Positions 52,786 to 61,250 of a DNA stretch of 64,000 bases are shown here, one piece after another. Position numbers and translations under genes: made by a program. The notes under the pieces are model-generated. The model was not told the DNA's origin, did no database searches, and saw nothing but the letters and a program-made list of their open reading frames with translations. How positions within the stretch are numbered: position 1 is the first letter of the stretch; every line of letters begins with the position of its first letter. Source of the stretch: Leclercia sp. 29361 (GTDB taxonomy: Bacteria > Pseudomonadota > Gammaproteobacteria > Enterobacterales > Enterobacteriaceae). The stretch lies in assembly GCF_011290365.1 (NCBI RefSeq), contig NZ_CP049786.1:3162001-3226000 (forward strand). The letters run 5' to 3'.

Positions 52786-52801
52786 TGTGGAAATCATCAC
52801 A
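52786..52801 (-). promoter_or_regulatory. CRP-like site upstream of the GH28 gene
   Basis: TGTGG-AAATCA-TCACA in the context AAATGTGGAAATCATCACAA matches nine of ten CRP core positions. It is about 172 bases before the GH28 start on the strand leading to it. No KdgR-type operator was seen in 52615-52870. Confidence 0.6.
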
Positions 52802-52870
52802 ATTCATTGTCTGGAAAGGGGAATAAAAGCGAGGGTTAAACGCGTTTCAGGACAAAGGAAAGAAAAAGTG

Positions 52871-52907
52871 CGGGGCCGGTCACGTATTCAGTGACGCGGC
52901 CCCGTTT
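52871..52907 (-). terminator. Strong hairpin between bglX and the GH28 gene
   Basis: CGGGGCC..GTCAC-TGAATAC-GTGAC..GGCCCCG on the minus strand, followed by CACTTTTTCTTT. It would act as a second barrier to bglX read-through into the GH28 unit. Confidence 0.7.
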
Positions 52908-52911
52908 GGGT

Positions 52912-52984
52912 ATTGCCGGGTGGCGCTACGCCTTGGTGCGGCCTGGTGCCCTCACCCCAACCCTCTCCCACGGGGAGAGGGCGC
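52912..52984. repeat. Intergenic repeat, REP half plus CCCTCTCCC module
   Basis: ATTGCCGGGTGGCGCTACGC followed by TGCGGCCTGGTGCCCTCACC and CCAACCCTCTCCCACGGGGA. It combines a REP half and the module seen at 37140 and 40521, in the opposite orientation. Confidence 0.78.
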
Positions 52985-52990
52985 AAACAC

Positions 52991-53021
52991 AAAAAACGGT
53001 AACCCGAAGGTTACCGTTTTG
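52991..53021 (-). terminator. Terminator of bglX
   Basis: AAAACGGTAACC-TTCG-GGTTACCGTTTTTT on the minus strand, followed by GTGTTTG. A canonical terminator about 25 bases beyond the bglX stop. Confidence 0.9.
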
Positions 53022-53046
53022 CTTTTACCTTACCACCCGGCAGCTG

Positions 53047-55344
53047 TTACAGCAGCTCGAACTCGCCCTTATTCACACGGGCAGAATCGACACCGATAAA
53101 GACGTTGAACTTGCCCGGCTCGGCAGCGTATTTCATCTGCTGGTTCCAGAACTTAAGCGCATCCACGTCAATCGGGAAGCTGACAGTTTTGGTTTCGCCT
53201 GGTTTCAGGTGCACCTTCTCGAAGCCACGCAGCTGTTTCACCGGACGGCTCATGGAGGCGGTCACATCCTGGACGTACATCTGGATCACCGTATCCCCTT
53301 CACGTTTGCCGCTGTTGGTCACCTCGACGCTGGCCGTTACCGTGCCATCCGCTTTCATCGTTGGCGCCGACATTTTCACGTCGGAAACGGTGAAGGTGGT
53401 GTAGCTCAGGCCATAGCCAAACGGATACAGAGGGCCATTGGCTTCGTCGAAATAGCGCGAGGTGTACTTGTTCGGTTTATCCGCGTTGTACGGACGACCG
53501 GTATTCAGGTGGCTGTAGTACACCGGGATCTGCCCGACGGAGCGCGGGAAGGACATTGGCAGTTTGCCCGACGGATTGTAATCGCCAAACAGCACGTCGG
53601 CGATAGCGTTCCCGCCCTCGGTGCCGGCGAACCAGGTTTCCAGAATCGCATCCGCCTGCTGGTTCTCGTCGACCAGCGCCAGCGGACGGCCGTTCATCAG
53701 CACCAGCACCAGCGGTTTACCGGTGGCTTTCAGCGCGGCAATCAGCGCCTTCTGGCTCTGTGGCAGAGTGATATCGGTACGGCTCGACGCTTCATGGGCC
53801 ATGCCCTGCGCTTCACCCACTACGGCAACCACCACGTCGGACTGCTTCGCGGCGTTAACCGCCTCGTCGATCATCTCCTGCGCGGAACGCGGATCGACCT
53901 TCACCGCCTCTTCATACTGGTTAAGGAAGGTGACGATGTCGTTGTCGCTGGTGACGTTGGCGCCTTTGGCGTAAATCACCTTGCCCTTGTCGCCCAGCGC
54001 GTCTTTGATGCCGGTCAGCACGGTCACCGACTGATCGGCCACGCCTGCCGCAGACCAGCTGCCCATCACGTCACGCTTGCTGTCCGCCAGCGGGCCAACA
54101 ACTGCCACGGTGCCGGATTTGGCCAGCGGCAGCGTTTCCAGACGGTTTTTCAGCAGCACCAGGCTTTCGCGCGCCACGTCGCGGGCTTCTTTGCGATGTA
54201 AACGGCTCTCGGCATTGGTGTCCGTCGGATCGGACTCTTTCGGCCCCAGATGGCTGTAGGGATCGTTAAACAGCCCCATGTCATACTTCACGTTCAGGAC
54301 GTGGCGCGTGGCATCGTCCAGCTCCGCCATGGTGACTTTACCGCTCTTCACCAGACCCGGCAGATACTTGCTGTAGTACTCGTCGCTCATGCTCATATTG
54401 ATGCCGGACTTCAGCGCCACCCGCACCGCGTCTTCCGGGTCAGAGGCCGTGCCATGCTTGATCAGCTCTTTGATCGCCCCGTGGTCGGAGACGGTGATGC
54501 CCTTAAAGCCCCACTGGTCGCGCAGCACATCTTTCAGTAGCCAGGCATCGGAGGTCGCAGGGGTGCCGTTCAGCGAGTTCAGGGCCACCATCACCGCGCC
54601 GCTCCCGGCATCGAGACCGGCTTTGTACGGCGGCATATAGTCGTTAAACAGGCGCTGCGGGCTCATGTCGACGGTGTTGTACTCCTTCCCGCCCTCCACT
54701 GCGCCATAGGCGGCGAAGTGCTTAACGCTGGTCATCACCGAGTAGCGATCGGCCGGGCTTTTGCCCTGCATCGCTTCAACCATGGTTTTGCCCATCGTTG
54801 CGGTTAAATAGGTATCTTCCCCGAAGCCTTCTGAGCCACGGCCCCAGCGCGGATCGCGGGAGACGTCGACCATCGGCGCCCAGGTCATGTTGAGGCCATC
54901 ATCCGCCGCTTCGTAAGCCGACACGCGGCCGACGGTTTTCACCGCCTCGAGGTTAAAGGAGGAGGCCAGGCCGAGGCTGATCGGGAAGACGGTACGCTGG
55001 CCGTGAACCACGTCATAGGCGAAAAATAATGGGATTTTCAGGTGGCTGAGCTCCATCACCTGATCCTGCATTTTGCGGATATCCTGACGGGTGACGGTGT
55101 TGAAAATTGCCCCCACCTGCCCGTTTTTAATCATCTCGCGGATGGCTTCTTTCGGGTTATCCGGGCCGACGCTAATCAGACGCAGCTGGCCGATTTTCTC
55201 ATCGACCGACATCTTTGTGAGCAGATCGGTGACAAAAGCGTCGCGGGCTTCCGGCGTCAGCGGATGATTGCCAAACAGGTCATCAGCCAGCGCGGGTTGC
55301 AGCGCCAGACTCACAGCTACCCCTACAGAACAAAGCCATTTCAT
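53047..55344 (-). CDS. bglX: Periplasmic beta-glucosidase BglX
   Basis: A 765-residue GH3 enzyme with a cleaved signal peptide (after ALA, near residue 20), the N-terminal barrel containing the nucleophile aspartate in FKGITVSDHGAIKEL, the (alpha/beta)6 sandwich domain and a C-terminal fibronectin III-like domain (about 665-765). Same length as E. coli BglX. It hydrolyses beta-glucosides in the periplasm. It diverges from dld. Confidence 0.96.
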   Translation of the reverse strand: MKWLCSVGVAVSLALQPALADDLFGNHPLTPEARDAFVTDLLTKMSVDEKIGQLRLISVGPDNPKEAIREMIKNGQVGAIFNTVTRQDIRKMQDQVMELSHLKIPLFFAYDVVHGQRTVFPISLGLASSFNLEAVKTVGRVSAYEAADDGLNMTWAPMVDVSRDPRWGRGSEGFGEDTYLTATMGKTMVEAMQGKSPADRYSVMTSVKHFAAYGAVEGGKEYNTVDMSPQRLFNDYMPPYKAGLDAGSGAVMVALNSLNGTPATSDAWLLKDVLRDQWGFKGITVSDHGAIKELIKHGTASDPEDAVRVALKSGINMSMSDEYYSKYLPGLVKSGKVTMAELDDATRHVLNVKYDMGLFNDPYSHLGPKESDPTDTNAESRLHRKEARDVARESLVLLKNRLETLPLAKSGTVAVVGPLADSKRDVMGSWSAAGVADQSVTVLTGIKDALGDKGKVIYAKGANVTSDNDIVTFLNQYEEAVKVDPRSAQEMIDEAVNAAKQSDVVVAVVGEAQGMAHEASSRTDITLPQSQKALIAALKATGKPLVLVLMNGRPLALVDENQQADAILETWFAGTEGGNAIADVLFGDYNPSGKLPMSFPRSVGQIPVYYSHLNTGRPYNADKPNKYTSRYFDEANGPLYPFGYGLSYTTFTVSDVKMSAPTMKADGTVTASVEVTNSGKREGDTVIQMYVQDVTASMSRPVKQLRGFEKVHLKPGETKTVSFPIDVDALKFWNQQMKYAAEPGKFNVFIGVDSARVNKGEFELL

Positions 55345-55532
55345 CTCGTTTACTCTCTCATCAATAACCGCCGGATAGTCGCGGCCAGACCGTACGAAAA
55401 GCGCAGTGTGCCATAAACCCTGTGAACCTTGCAGGGTTTATTCTCTGATTTTTCTGGTGAATACTGGTTCGCTTAAACATTAATCGCGCTATGATTTTGG
55501 ACACGCATTTGAATAACCACAAGGGGTGGACG

Positions 55533-57278
55533 ATGTCTTCTGATAACACCAGCTTCATTAACGAACTGTCACGTCTGGTAGGCCAGGCGCACCTGCTGAC
55601 CGATGCCGCGAAAACGGCCCGCTACCGCAAGGGCTTTCGCTCCGGACAAGGCGACGCGCTGGCGGTGGTCTTCCCTGGCACCCTGCTGGAGCTGTGGCGT
55701 GTGCTCAGCGCCTGCGTGGCGGCAGACAAAATCATTCTGATGCAGGCGGCCAATACTGGCCTGACCGAAGGCTCCACGCCGAACGGCAACGATTACGACC
55801 GCGACATTGTAATTATCAGCACCCTGCGCCTCGACAAGCTGCATCTGCTGGACAAGGGCGAGCAGGTGCTGGCCTATCCGGGCACCACGCTCTACTCCCT
55901 GGAGAAGGCGCTGAAACCACTGGGCCGCGAGCCGCACTCGGTGATCGGCTCGTCCTGTATCGGCGCCTCGGTGATCGGCGGGATCTGCAACAACTCCGGT
56001 GGCTCGCTGGTGCAGCGCGGCCCGGCTTATACCGAAATGTCCCTGTTTGCGCGTATTGATGAACAGGGCAAACTGACCCTGGTGAACCACCTGGGTATCG
56101 ATCTGGGCGTCACGCCGGAGCAGATCCTCAGCAAGCTGGATGACGATCGCGTCAAGGACAGCGATGTGCTGCACGACGGCCGCCATGCTCACGATCATGA
56201 CTACATCTCCCGGGTACGCGAGATCGACGCCGACACCCCGGCGCGCTATAACGCCGACCCGGATCGTCTGTTTGAATCTTCCGGCTGTGCCGGCAAGCTG
56301 GCCGTCTTTGCCGTGCGCCTCGACACCTTCCCGGCCGAGAAACGGCAGCAGGTGTTTTACATCGGCACCAACCAGCCTGAGGTGCTGACCACCATTCGTC
56401 GCCACATCCTCGGGGAGTTCACCCACCTGCCGGTGGCCGGTGAGTATATGCACCGGGATATCTACGACATTGCCGAACGCTACGGCAAAGATACCTTCCT
56501 GATGATCGACAAGCTCGGCACCGACAAGATGCCCTTCTTCTTCACCATGAAGGGGCGCACCGATGCGATGCTGGAGAAGGTATCGCTGTTTAAGCCGCAC
56601 TTTACCGACCGCTTTATGCAAAAGCTGGGCAATGCCTTCCCGGCGCACCTGCCGCCGCGGATGAAAAGCTGGCGGGATAAGTACGAGCATCACCTGCTGC
56701 TGAAAATGTCGGGCGACGGCATTGCCGAAGCGCAGACCTGGCTGGCGGAATTCTTTAAAAGCGCCGAGGGCGACTTCTTCGCCTGCACCCCTGAAGAGGG
56801 CAGCAAGGCCTTTTTACACCGCTTTGCCGCCGCCGGGGCCGCGATCCGCTATCAGGCGGTACACGCCGACGAGGTGGAAGACATTCTGGCGCTGGATATC
56901 GCCCTGCGCCGCAACGATACCGAGTGGTTCGAGCAGCTGCCGCCGGAGATCGATAGCCAGCTGGTACATAAGCTCTATTACGGCCACTTTATGTGTTATG
57001 TCTTCCATCAGGATTACATCGTCAAAAAAGGGGTGGATGCCCACGCCCTGAAGGCGCAGATGCTGGCGTTGTTGAAGGCGCGCGGCGCGCAGTACCCGGC
57101 GGAACACAATGTGGGTCACATTTACGAAGCCCCGGCCGCATTAAAGCAGTTTTATCGCGAAAATGACCCGACAAACAGCATGAACCCGGGCATTGGTAAA
57201 ACCACCAAGCATAAAAACTGGAAAGAGCAGCCTGAAACAGCGGGGCATGGTGCGCAAGCCACTGATCAAACCAGTTAG
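55533..57278 (+). CDS. dld: Quinone-dependent D-lactate dehydrogenase Dld
   Basis: A 581-residue peripheral membrane flavoenzyme oxidising D-lactate to pyruvate and feeding the quinone pool. FAD-binding region includes LMQAANTGLTEGSTPNGNDY and VIGSSCIGASVIGGICNNSG. The conserved end NDPTNSMNPGIGKT is also present, followed by an extension of about 17 residues beyond the E. coli protein. Start 55533 (MSSDNTSFINEL) follows AAGGGGTGGA; the 14-codon longer frame is unlikely. Confidence 0.96.
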   Translation: MSSDNTSFINELSRLVGQAHLLTDAAKTARYRKGFRSGQGDALAVVFPGTLLELWRVLSACVAADKIILMQAANTGLTEGSTPNGNDYDRDIVIISTLRLDKLHLLDKGEQVLAYPGTTLYSLEKALKPLGREPHSVIGSSCIGASVIGGICNNSGGSLVQRGPAYTEMSLFARIDEQGKLTLVNHLGIDLGVTPEQILSKLDDDRVKDSDVLHDGRHAHDHDYISRVREIDADTPARYNADPDRLFESSGCAGKLAVFAVRLDTFPAEKRQQVFYIGTNQPEVLTTIRRHILGEFTHLPVAGEYMHRDIYDIAERYGKDTFLMIDKLGTDKMPFFFTMKGRTDAMLEKVSLFKPHFTDRFMQKLGNAFPAHLPPRMKSWRDKYEHHLLLKMSGDGIAEAQTWLAEFFKSAEGDFFACTPEEGSKAFLHRFAAAGAAIRYQAVHADEVEDILALDIALRRNDTEWFEQLPPEIDSQLVHKLYYGHFMCYVFHQDYIVKKGVDAHALKAQMLALLKARGAQYPAEHNVGHIYEAPAALKQFYRENDPTNSMNPGIGKTTKHKNWKEQPETAGHGAQATDQTS

Positions 57279-57332
57279 CCAGGGTGGGCCCGCTATTAAG
57301 CCCATACAAATCGTACTAGAGTAGCCACGGGT

Positions 57333-57361
57333 CGCCAGGGAAACGTTTCTCTGGCTTTTTT
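57333..57361 (+). terminator. Terminator of dld
   Basis: GCCAGGGAAAC-GTTTCTCTGGC followed by TTTTTT. A strong rho-independent terminator 55 bases beyond the dld stop. Confidence 0.88.
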
Positions 57362-57378
57362 GCGAGGAGCGGACACCT

Positions 57379-57933
57379 ATGTCGGCTATTGAAACTTTTT
57401 CCGAAACTGACGTTCAGATTCGCGATGCAGAGGCGGAGGACGCGCATGCCATTGCCGCCATTTACGCCTGGCACGTCCTTAACGGGCGCGCCTCCTTTGA
57501 AGAGGTTCCCCCTGACGTAGACGAGATGCGCCAGCGTATTAGCGCGGTGACCAGTCAGGGTTTGCCGTGGCTGGTGGCGCTCTATCGGGGGATTGTGGTG
57601 GGCTTTAGTTACGCCACCCTCTATCGCCCGCGCCCCGGGTACCGTTACACCATTGAAGATTCGGTTTACGTCGAGGCCAGCACGCCCGGACGCGGCTTTG
57701 GCAGCGCACTGCTGAGCGCCCTGATTGCCCGTAGCGAAGAGGGGCCGTGGCGGCAGATGATCGCCATCGTCGGGGATGGGCCAAACAATGCCGGTTCGTT
57801 ACGCCTGCATAAAAAACATGGATTCGAAGTGGCGGGACAGCTCAGAAGCGTGGGCTACAAGAAAGGGGACTGGCGCGATACGCTGATTATGCAGCGCCCC
57901 CTCAATGACGGTGACTGGACGCTGCCGGAGTAA
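57379..57933 (+). CDS. GNAT acetyltransferase of the phosphinothricin/methionine-sulfoximine type
   Basis: A 184-residue GNAT protein. Family elements are IRDAEAEDAHAIAAIYAWHV near the start, RYTIEDSVYVEAS, the acetyl-CoA loop GRGFGSALLSALI (motif A) and KKHGFEVAGQL. Enterobacterial relatives acetylate L-methionine sulfoximine, phosphinothricin or similar amino-acid analogues. The start follows GAGGAGCGG. It sits between dld and pbpG, where E. coli K-12 has no such gene. Confidence 0.85.
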   Translation: MSAIETFSETDVQIRDAEAEDAHAIAAIYAWHVLNGRASFEEVPPDVDEMRQRISAVTSQGLPWLVALYRGIVVGFSYATLYRPRPGYRYTIEDSVYVEASTPGRGFGSALLSALIARSEEGPWRQMIAIVGDGPNNAGSLRLHKKHGFEVAGQLRSVGYKKGDWRDTLIMQRPLNDGDWTLPE

Positions 57934-57943
57934 GAGGCATTGT

Positions 57944-58023
57944 GCCCGGTATTGCCGGGTGGCGCTGCGCTTACCCGGCCTACACACCCCGTAGGCCCGT
58001 GCAAGCGCAGCGCCGCCGGGCAT
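57944..58023. repeat. Paired REP units (BIME-like)
   Basis: GTATTGCCGGGTGGCGCTGC..TTACCCGGCCTAC followed by a second, inverted unit GTAGGCCCGTGCAAGCGCAG..CGCCGGGCA. The two REP units face each other between convergent genes, the standard BIME arrangement. Confidence 0.85.
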
Positions 58024-58034
58024 TTACAAACAAC

Positions 58035-58955
58035 TCAATCGTTTTGCGCTGTCGCCATCTGGGCGGCTTTTTGCTTTTTATAGCTCAGCGCCGCAGCCGG
58101 TACCGGCTGCACCTTCCCGGTTTCAATCCAGGTCCGCAGACGGCTGGCATCAGCAAAGTGGGTATATTTGCCGAAGGCATCCATCACCACCAGCGCCACC
58201 GGCTTGCCATTAAAGACCGTACGCATCACCAGACAGTGGCCCGCGGCGTTGGTAAAGCCGGTTTTGGTCAGCTGAATATTCCAGTTATCGCGGTAAACCA
58301 GATGGTTGGTGTTACGAAACGGCAGGGTATAGGCCGGATTCGAGAAGGTCGCCATCTCTTCACGGGTGGTGCTGAGCTGGCCGAGCAGCGGATACTGCTT
58401 AGTGGCAATCAGCAATCTCGTCAGATCCTGCGCCGTCGAGACGTTATGAATCGACAGGCCGGTTGGCTCCACAAAGCGCGTCTGAACCATCCCCAATGCC
58501 TTCGCTTTCGCGTTCATCGCGCGGATAAAGGCGTTATAGCCGCCCGGATAGTGATGCGCCAGGCTTGCCGCAGCGCGGTTTTCCGAGGACATCAGCGCCA
58601 GCAGCAGCATGTTTTTGCGGCTGATTTCACTCTTCAGGCGCACCCGGGAGTAGATCCCTTTCATCTCCGGCGTCTGGCTGATATCGACCCGCAGTTTTTC
58701 ATCCAGCGGCAGTCGGGCATCGAGCACCACCATCGCGGTCATTAATTTGGTAATCGAGGCGATCGGGCGCACCAGATTCGGGTGGCTGGAGTAGATCACT
58801 TTGTTGGTATTCAGATCGACGATCATGGCGCTACCGGAGGCAATCTCCGGCTGGGCCGCAGTAGCCACAGCGGCAGGTTTAGCGATCGCCGGGGTCGCCA
58901 CTGGCACAGCCAGCAACAGTGCAAGACTCAGTAAAGAAACGCGGAATTTCAGCAT
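58035..58955 (-). CDS. pbpG: D-alanyl-D-alanine endopeptidase PbpG (PBP7/8)
   Basis: A 306-residue periplasmic penicillin-binding protein that cleaves D-Ala-mDAP cross-links. Signal peptide ends near residue 25 (after AIA). The active-site motifs are SITK (SxxK), SSEN (SxN) and KTG in [11 protein letters not shown]. It is slightly shorter than the E. coli protein. It ends just before the BIME. Confidence 0.95.
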   Translation of the reverse strand: MLKFRVSLLSLALLLAVPVATPAIAKPAAVATAAQPEIASGSAMIVDLNTNKVIYSSHPNLVRPIASITKLMTAMVVLDARLPLDEKLRVDISQTPEMKGIYSRVRLKSEISRKNMLLLALMSSENRAAASLAHHYPGGYNAFIRAMNAKAKALGMVQTRFVEPTGLSIHNVSTAQDLTRLLIATKQYPLLGQLSTTREEMATFSNPAYTLPFRNTNHLVYRDNWNIQLTKTGFTNAAGHCLVMRTVFNGKPVALVVMDAFGKYTHFADASRLRTWIETGKVQPVPAAALSYKKQKAAQMATAQND

Positions 58956-59085
58956 GGTGAGATTTCTGATAATTATTCATGCACGTAATAACGTACACCG
59001 CCCGGGTGATGGCGCGAACGCGGGCTGGCTAAGGCATCATAGCCGTCCGGATGCCTTGCTGCCAGTAGTTAATCGTGAACAGATG

Positions 59086-59117
59086 CTGCATTGCTGGCAA
59101 TTACGCCAGCAATGCAG
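59086..59117 (-). terminator. Perfect 13-bp hairpin after yohC
   Basis: CTGCATTGCTGGC-GTAATT-GCCAGCAATGCAG, five bases beyond the yohC stop. No T-run follows, so it may protect the RNA end or terminate weakly. Confidence 0.6.
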
Positions 59118-59122
59118 TGACC

Positions 59123-59710
59123 TCAGAAGAGACGATATCCATAACCCCAAAGAATAACCGTCAGCGCCAGCAGCACCTCAAGTAACAGCACGCCGATGGC
59201 GAGAGTAGAGCCGGAAAAGCTTCGGCCCTCTTCTTTGTTGATCTTCAGGAAGGTAGGAATGCCGATATAGAGCAGATAACCGGTATAAAACAGCGCCAGG
59301 GTTCCTACCAGCGCGCATAGCCAGACGATCGGATAGAGCGCCACAATCCCGCTCAGAAACAGCGGTGTTGCCACATACCCGGCAAACACCATGCAGTGCG
59401 TCAGCGAAGGCCGCTGCGGATATTTGCGCGCCATCCAGTAAATCACCCGCCCCATCGCCGCCACCCCGGCCAGCATCAGCGCATAAAACACCACGGCCAG
59501 TGCCAGGCCGGTCGTCCACGACAGTTTGACGATATTGCCGTCATCAAAATCCCAGCCTATTTGCGTGGTACCAATAAATGCGCATATCACCGGCACGGCG
59601 GCCATCAGCAACACATGGTGGGTATAGTGATGGCTGACCGTTTCGTTTTCGCCTCTGATCACGTGCATTTCACGATCGGGATGGGAAAAGAGTCCCCAGA
59701 CATGGTTCAT
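59123..59710 (-). CDS. yohC: Yip1-family inner membrane protein YohC
   Basis: A 195-residue protein with five hydrophobic segments and the N-terminal MNHVWGLFSHPDREMHVI characteristic of YohC; same length as in E. coli. Belongs to the YIP1 family. Function in bacteria is unknown. It diverges from yohD across about 150 bases. Confidence 0.94.
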   Translation of the reverse strand: MNHVWGLFSHPDREMHVIRGENETVSHHYTHHVLLMAAVPVICAFIGTTQIGWDFDDGNIVKLSWTTGLALAVVFYALMLAGVAAMGRVIYWMARKYPQRPSLTHCMVFAGYVATPLFLSGIVALYPIVWLCALVGTLALFYTGYLLYIGIPTFLKINKEEGRSFSGSTLAIGVLLLEVLLALTVILWGYGYRLF

Positions 59711-59863
59711 AACGCCCCCTTGTTGTCGGCCCGCTAGCGATACCTCAAGTATAATGCAGCCTGCGATTATTTTTTGAGCAACATAAGAAATGGCGGTTGT
59801 CGGTTCATTGAATGTCGGAGTGTATGATTATGCAGACTTTCTCAGGAAGGCTACGCTTACCCC

Positions 59864-60424
59864 ATGGATATCAATACTCTCATTGCACAGTATGGCTATG
59901 CCGCGTTGGTTGTTGGCAGCATAGCGGAAGGCGAAACCATCACCCTGCTGGGGGGTGTGGCGGCGCATCAGGGACTGCTACGTTTCCCCCTGGTGGTGGC
60001 CGCCGTGGCGCTCGGCGGGATGATCGGCGATCAGTTGCTCTACCTGGTTGGGGTGCGGTTTGGTCCGGCAATCCTGCGACGTTTTTCCCGCCATCAGAAG
60101 AAAATCGACCGCGCCCAACAACTGATCCAGCGTCACCCCTACCTGTTCGTCATCGGTACCCGCTTTATGTACGGCTTTCGCATCATCGGCCCGCTGCTGA
60201 TCGGCGCCAGCCGTCTGCCGCCAAAAATTTTCCTGCCGCTCAACATTGTCGGGGCCATCATCTGGGCGCTGATCTTCACTACCCTAGGGTACGTCGGGGG
60301 TGAAGTACTGGAGCCATGGCTGCACTCGCTAAACCAGCACCTGCGCCACTGGATCTGGCTGATCCTGGTGGTGGTGCTGGTTCTCGCGGTACGCTGGTGG
60401 CTAAAACGCCGGGATCGCCACTGA
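59864..60424 (+). CDS. yohD: DedA-family inner membrane protein YohD
   Basis: A 186-residue DedA/SNARE-associated protein. Key elements are the acidic E in GSIAEGETITLLGG, GGMIGDQLLYLVG, and the conserved arginines in FVIGTRFMYGFR with the glycine of GAS. DedA proteins are implicated in lipid carrier recycling and membrane homeostasis. It is a few residues shorter at the C-terminus than E. coli YohD. Its stop lies one base from the convergent yohF stop. Confidence 0.94.
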   Translation: MDINTLIAQYGYAALVVGSIAEGETITLLGGVAAHQGLLRFPLVVAAVALGGMIGDQLLYLVGVRFGPAILRRFSRHQKKIDRAQQLIQRHPYLFVIGTRFMYGFRIIGPLLIGASRLPPKIFLPLNIVGAIIWALIFTTLGYVGGEVLEPWLHSLNQHLRHWIWLILVVVLVLAVRWWLKRRDRH

Positions 60425-60425
60425 T

Positions 60426-61199
60426 TTACTCCGCCGGTTTAAACTGCGGATTGCCCAGCATAAAGCCGCCATCGACGATAAAGGATTGTCCGGTGGCGTA
60501 GCTGGCGTCGGTGTCACACAGCCAGGCCACCAGGCTGGCGATCTCTTTGGTATGCCCCGGTCTTGCGAGCGGAATGTTCGGCATCGAGCCCGGCTCCACT
60601 TCACTGTCGTCCATGTCGTTCATCGGCGTGGCGATAGCCCCCGGCGCGACGGCGTTAACCAGAATATTGTGATGCACCAGCTCCATCGCCATCGACTTGG
60701 TCAGGCCGCCGAGGGCATGTTTTGCCGAGGTGTAGGCGCTGGCATCCGGCAGCGGGGTATGTTCATGCACCGAGGTGATATTGACGATCCGCCCGCCCTC
60801 ACCCTGCTTCACCATCTGCCGGGCGGCGATCTGCGAGCAGAGAAACGCCCCATCGACATCGACGCTAAAAATGGATCGCCACTGCTCATACTCCATCTCC
60901 AGAAACGACGCTTTGACCATCGCCCCGGCGTTGTTGACCAGCACGTCGATACGTCCGAAGCGCTCAATCAGGGTCTCGATCGCCTTCGCCCCGTCCGGTA
61001 GCTGGCTGAGATCCAGATGAATCGCCTCGGCCCGCTGTCCGCGCGCCTCGATCTCACGACAGGTTTTCATCGCCCCCTCTTCATCCGAGTGCCAGGTGAC
61101 GCCAATATCAAACCCACGCTCCGCCAGCATCAGCGCCGTGGTTTTACCGATCCCTGAATCCGATGCCGTCACAATAGCCACACGATTGTTTGAACCCAT
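60426..61199 (-). CDS. yohF: Short-chain dehydrogenase YohF
   Basis: A 257-residue SDR with the cofactor motif TASDSGIGKT (TGxxxGIG variant), NNAG near residue 90 and the catalytic S..YxxxK (ITSVHEH.., SAYTSAKHALGG). Residues around the first strand end (WHSDEEGA) suggest an NADP(H) or NAD(H) preference not decidable here. E. coli YohF is called acetoin dehydrogenase-like; substrate unproven. The start at 61199 follows GGAGGTGAGT; a 16-codon longer frame is rejected. Confidence 0.93.
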   Translation of the reverse strand: MGSNNRVAIVTASDSGIGKTTALMLAERGFDIGVTWHSDEEGAMKTCREIEARGQRAEAIHLDLSQLPDGAKAIETLIERFGRIDVLVNNAGAMVKASFLEMEYEQWRSIFSVDVDGAFLCSQIAARQMVKQGEGGRIVNITSVHEHTPLPDASAYTSAKHALGGLTKSMAMELVHHNILVNAVAPGAIATPMNDMDDSEVEPGSMPNIPLARPGHTKEIASLVAWLCDTDASYATGQSFIVDGGFMLGNPQFKPAE

Positions 61200-61250
61200 A
61201 CTCACCTCCAAAAAGAAGACAAAGAGATAAGTATAGTTACTTCTCATTTT

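Noticed and set aside
52615-52870. A KdgR operator for the GH28 unit
   Set aside because: I looked for the AATRAAAY-type palindrome and found none; only the CRP-like site is supported.
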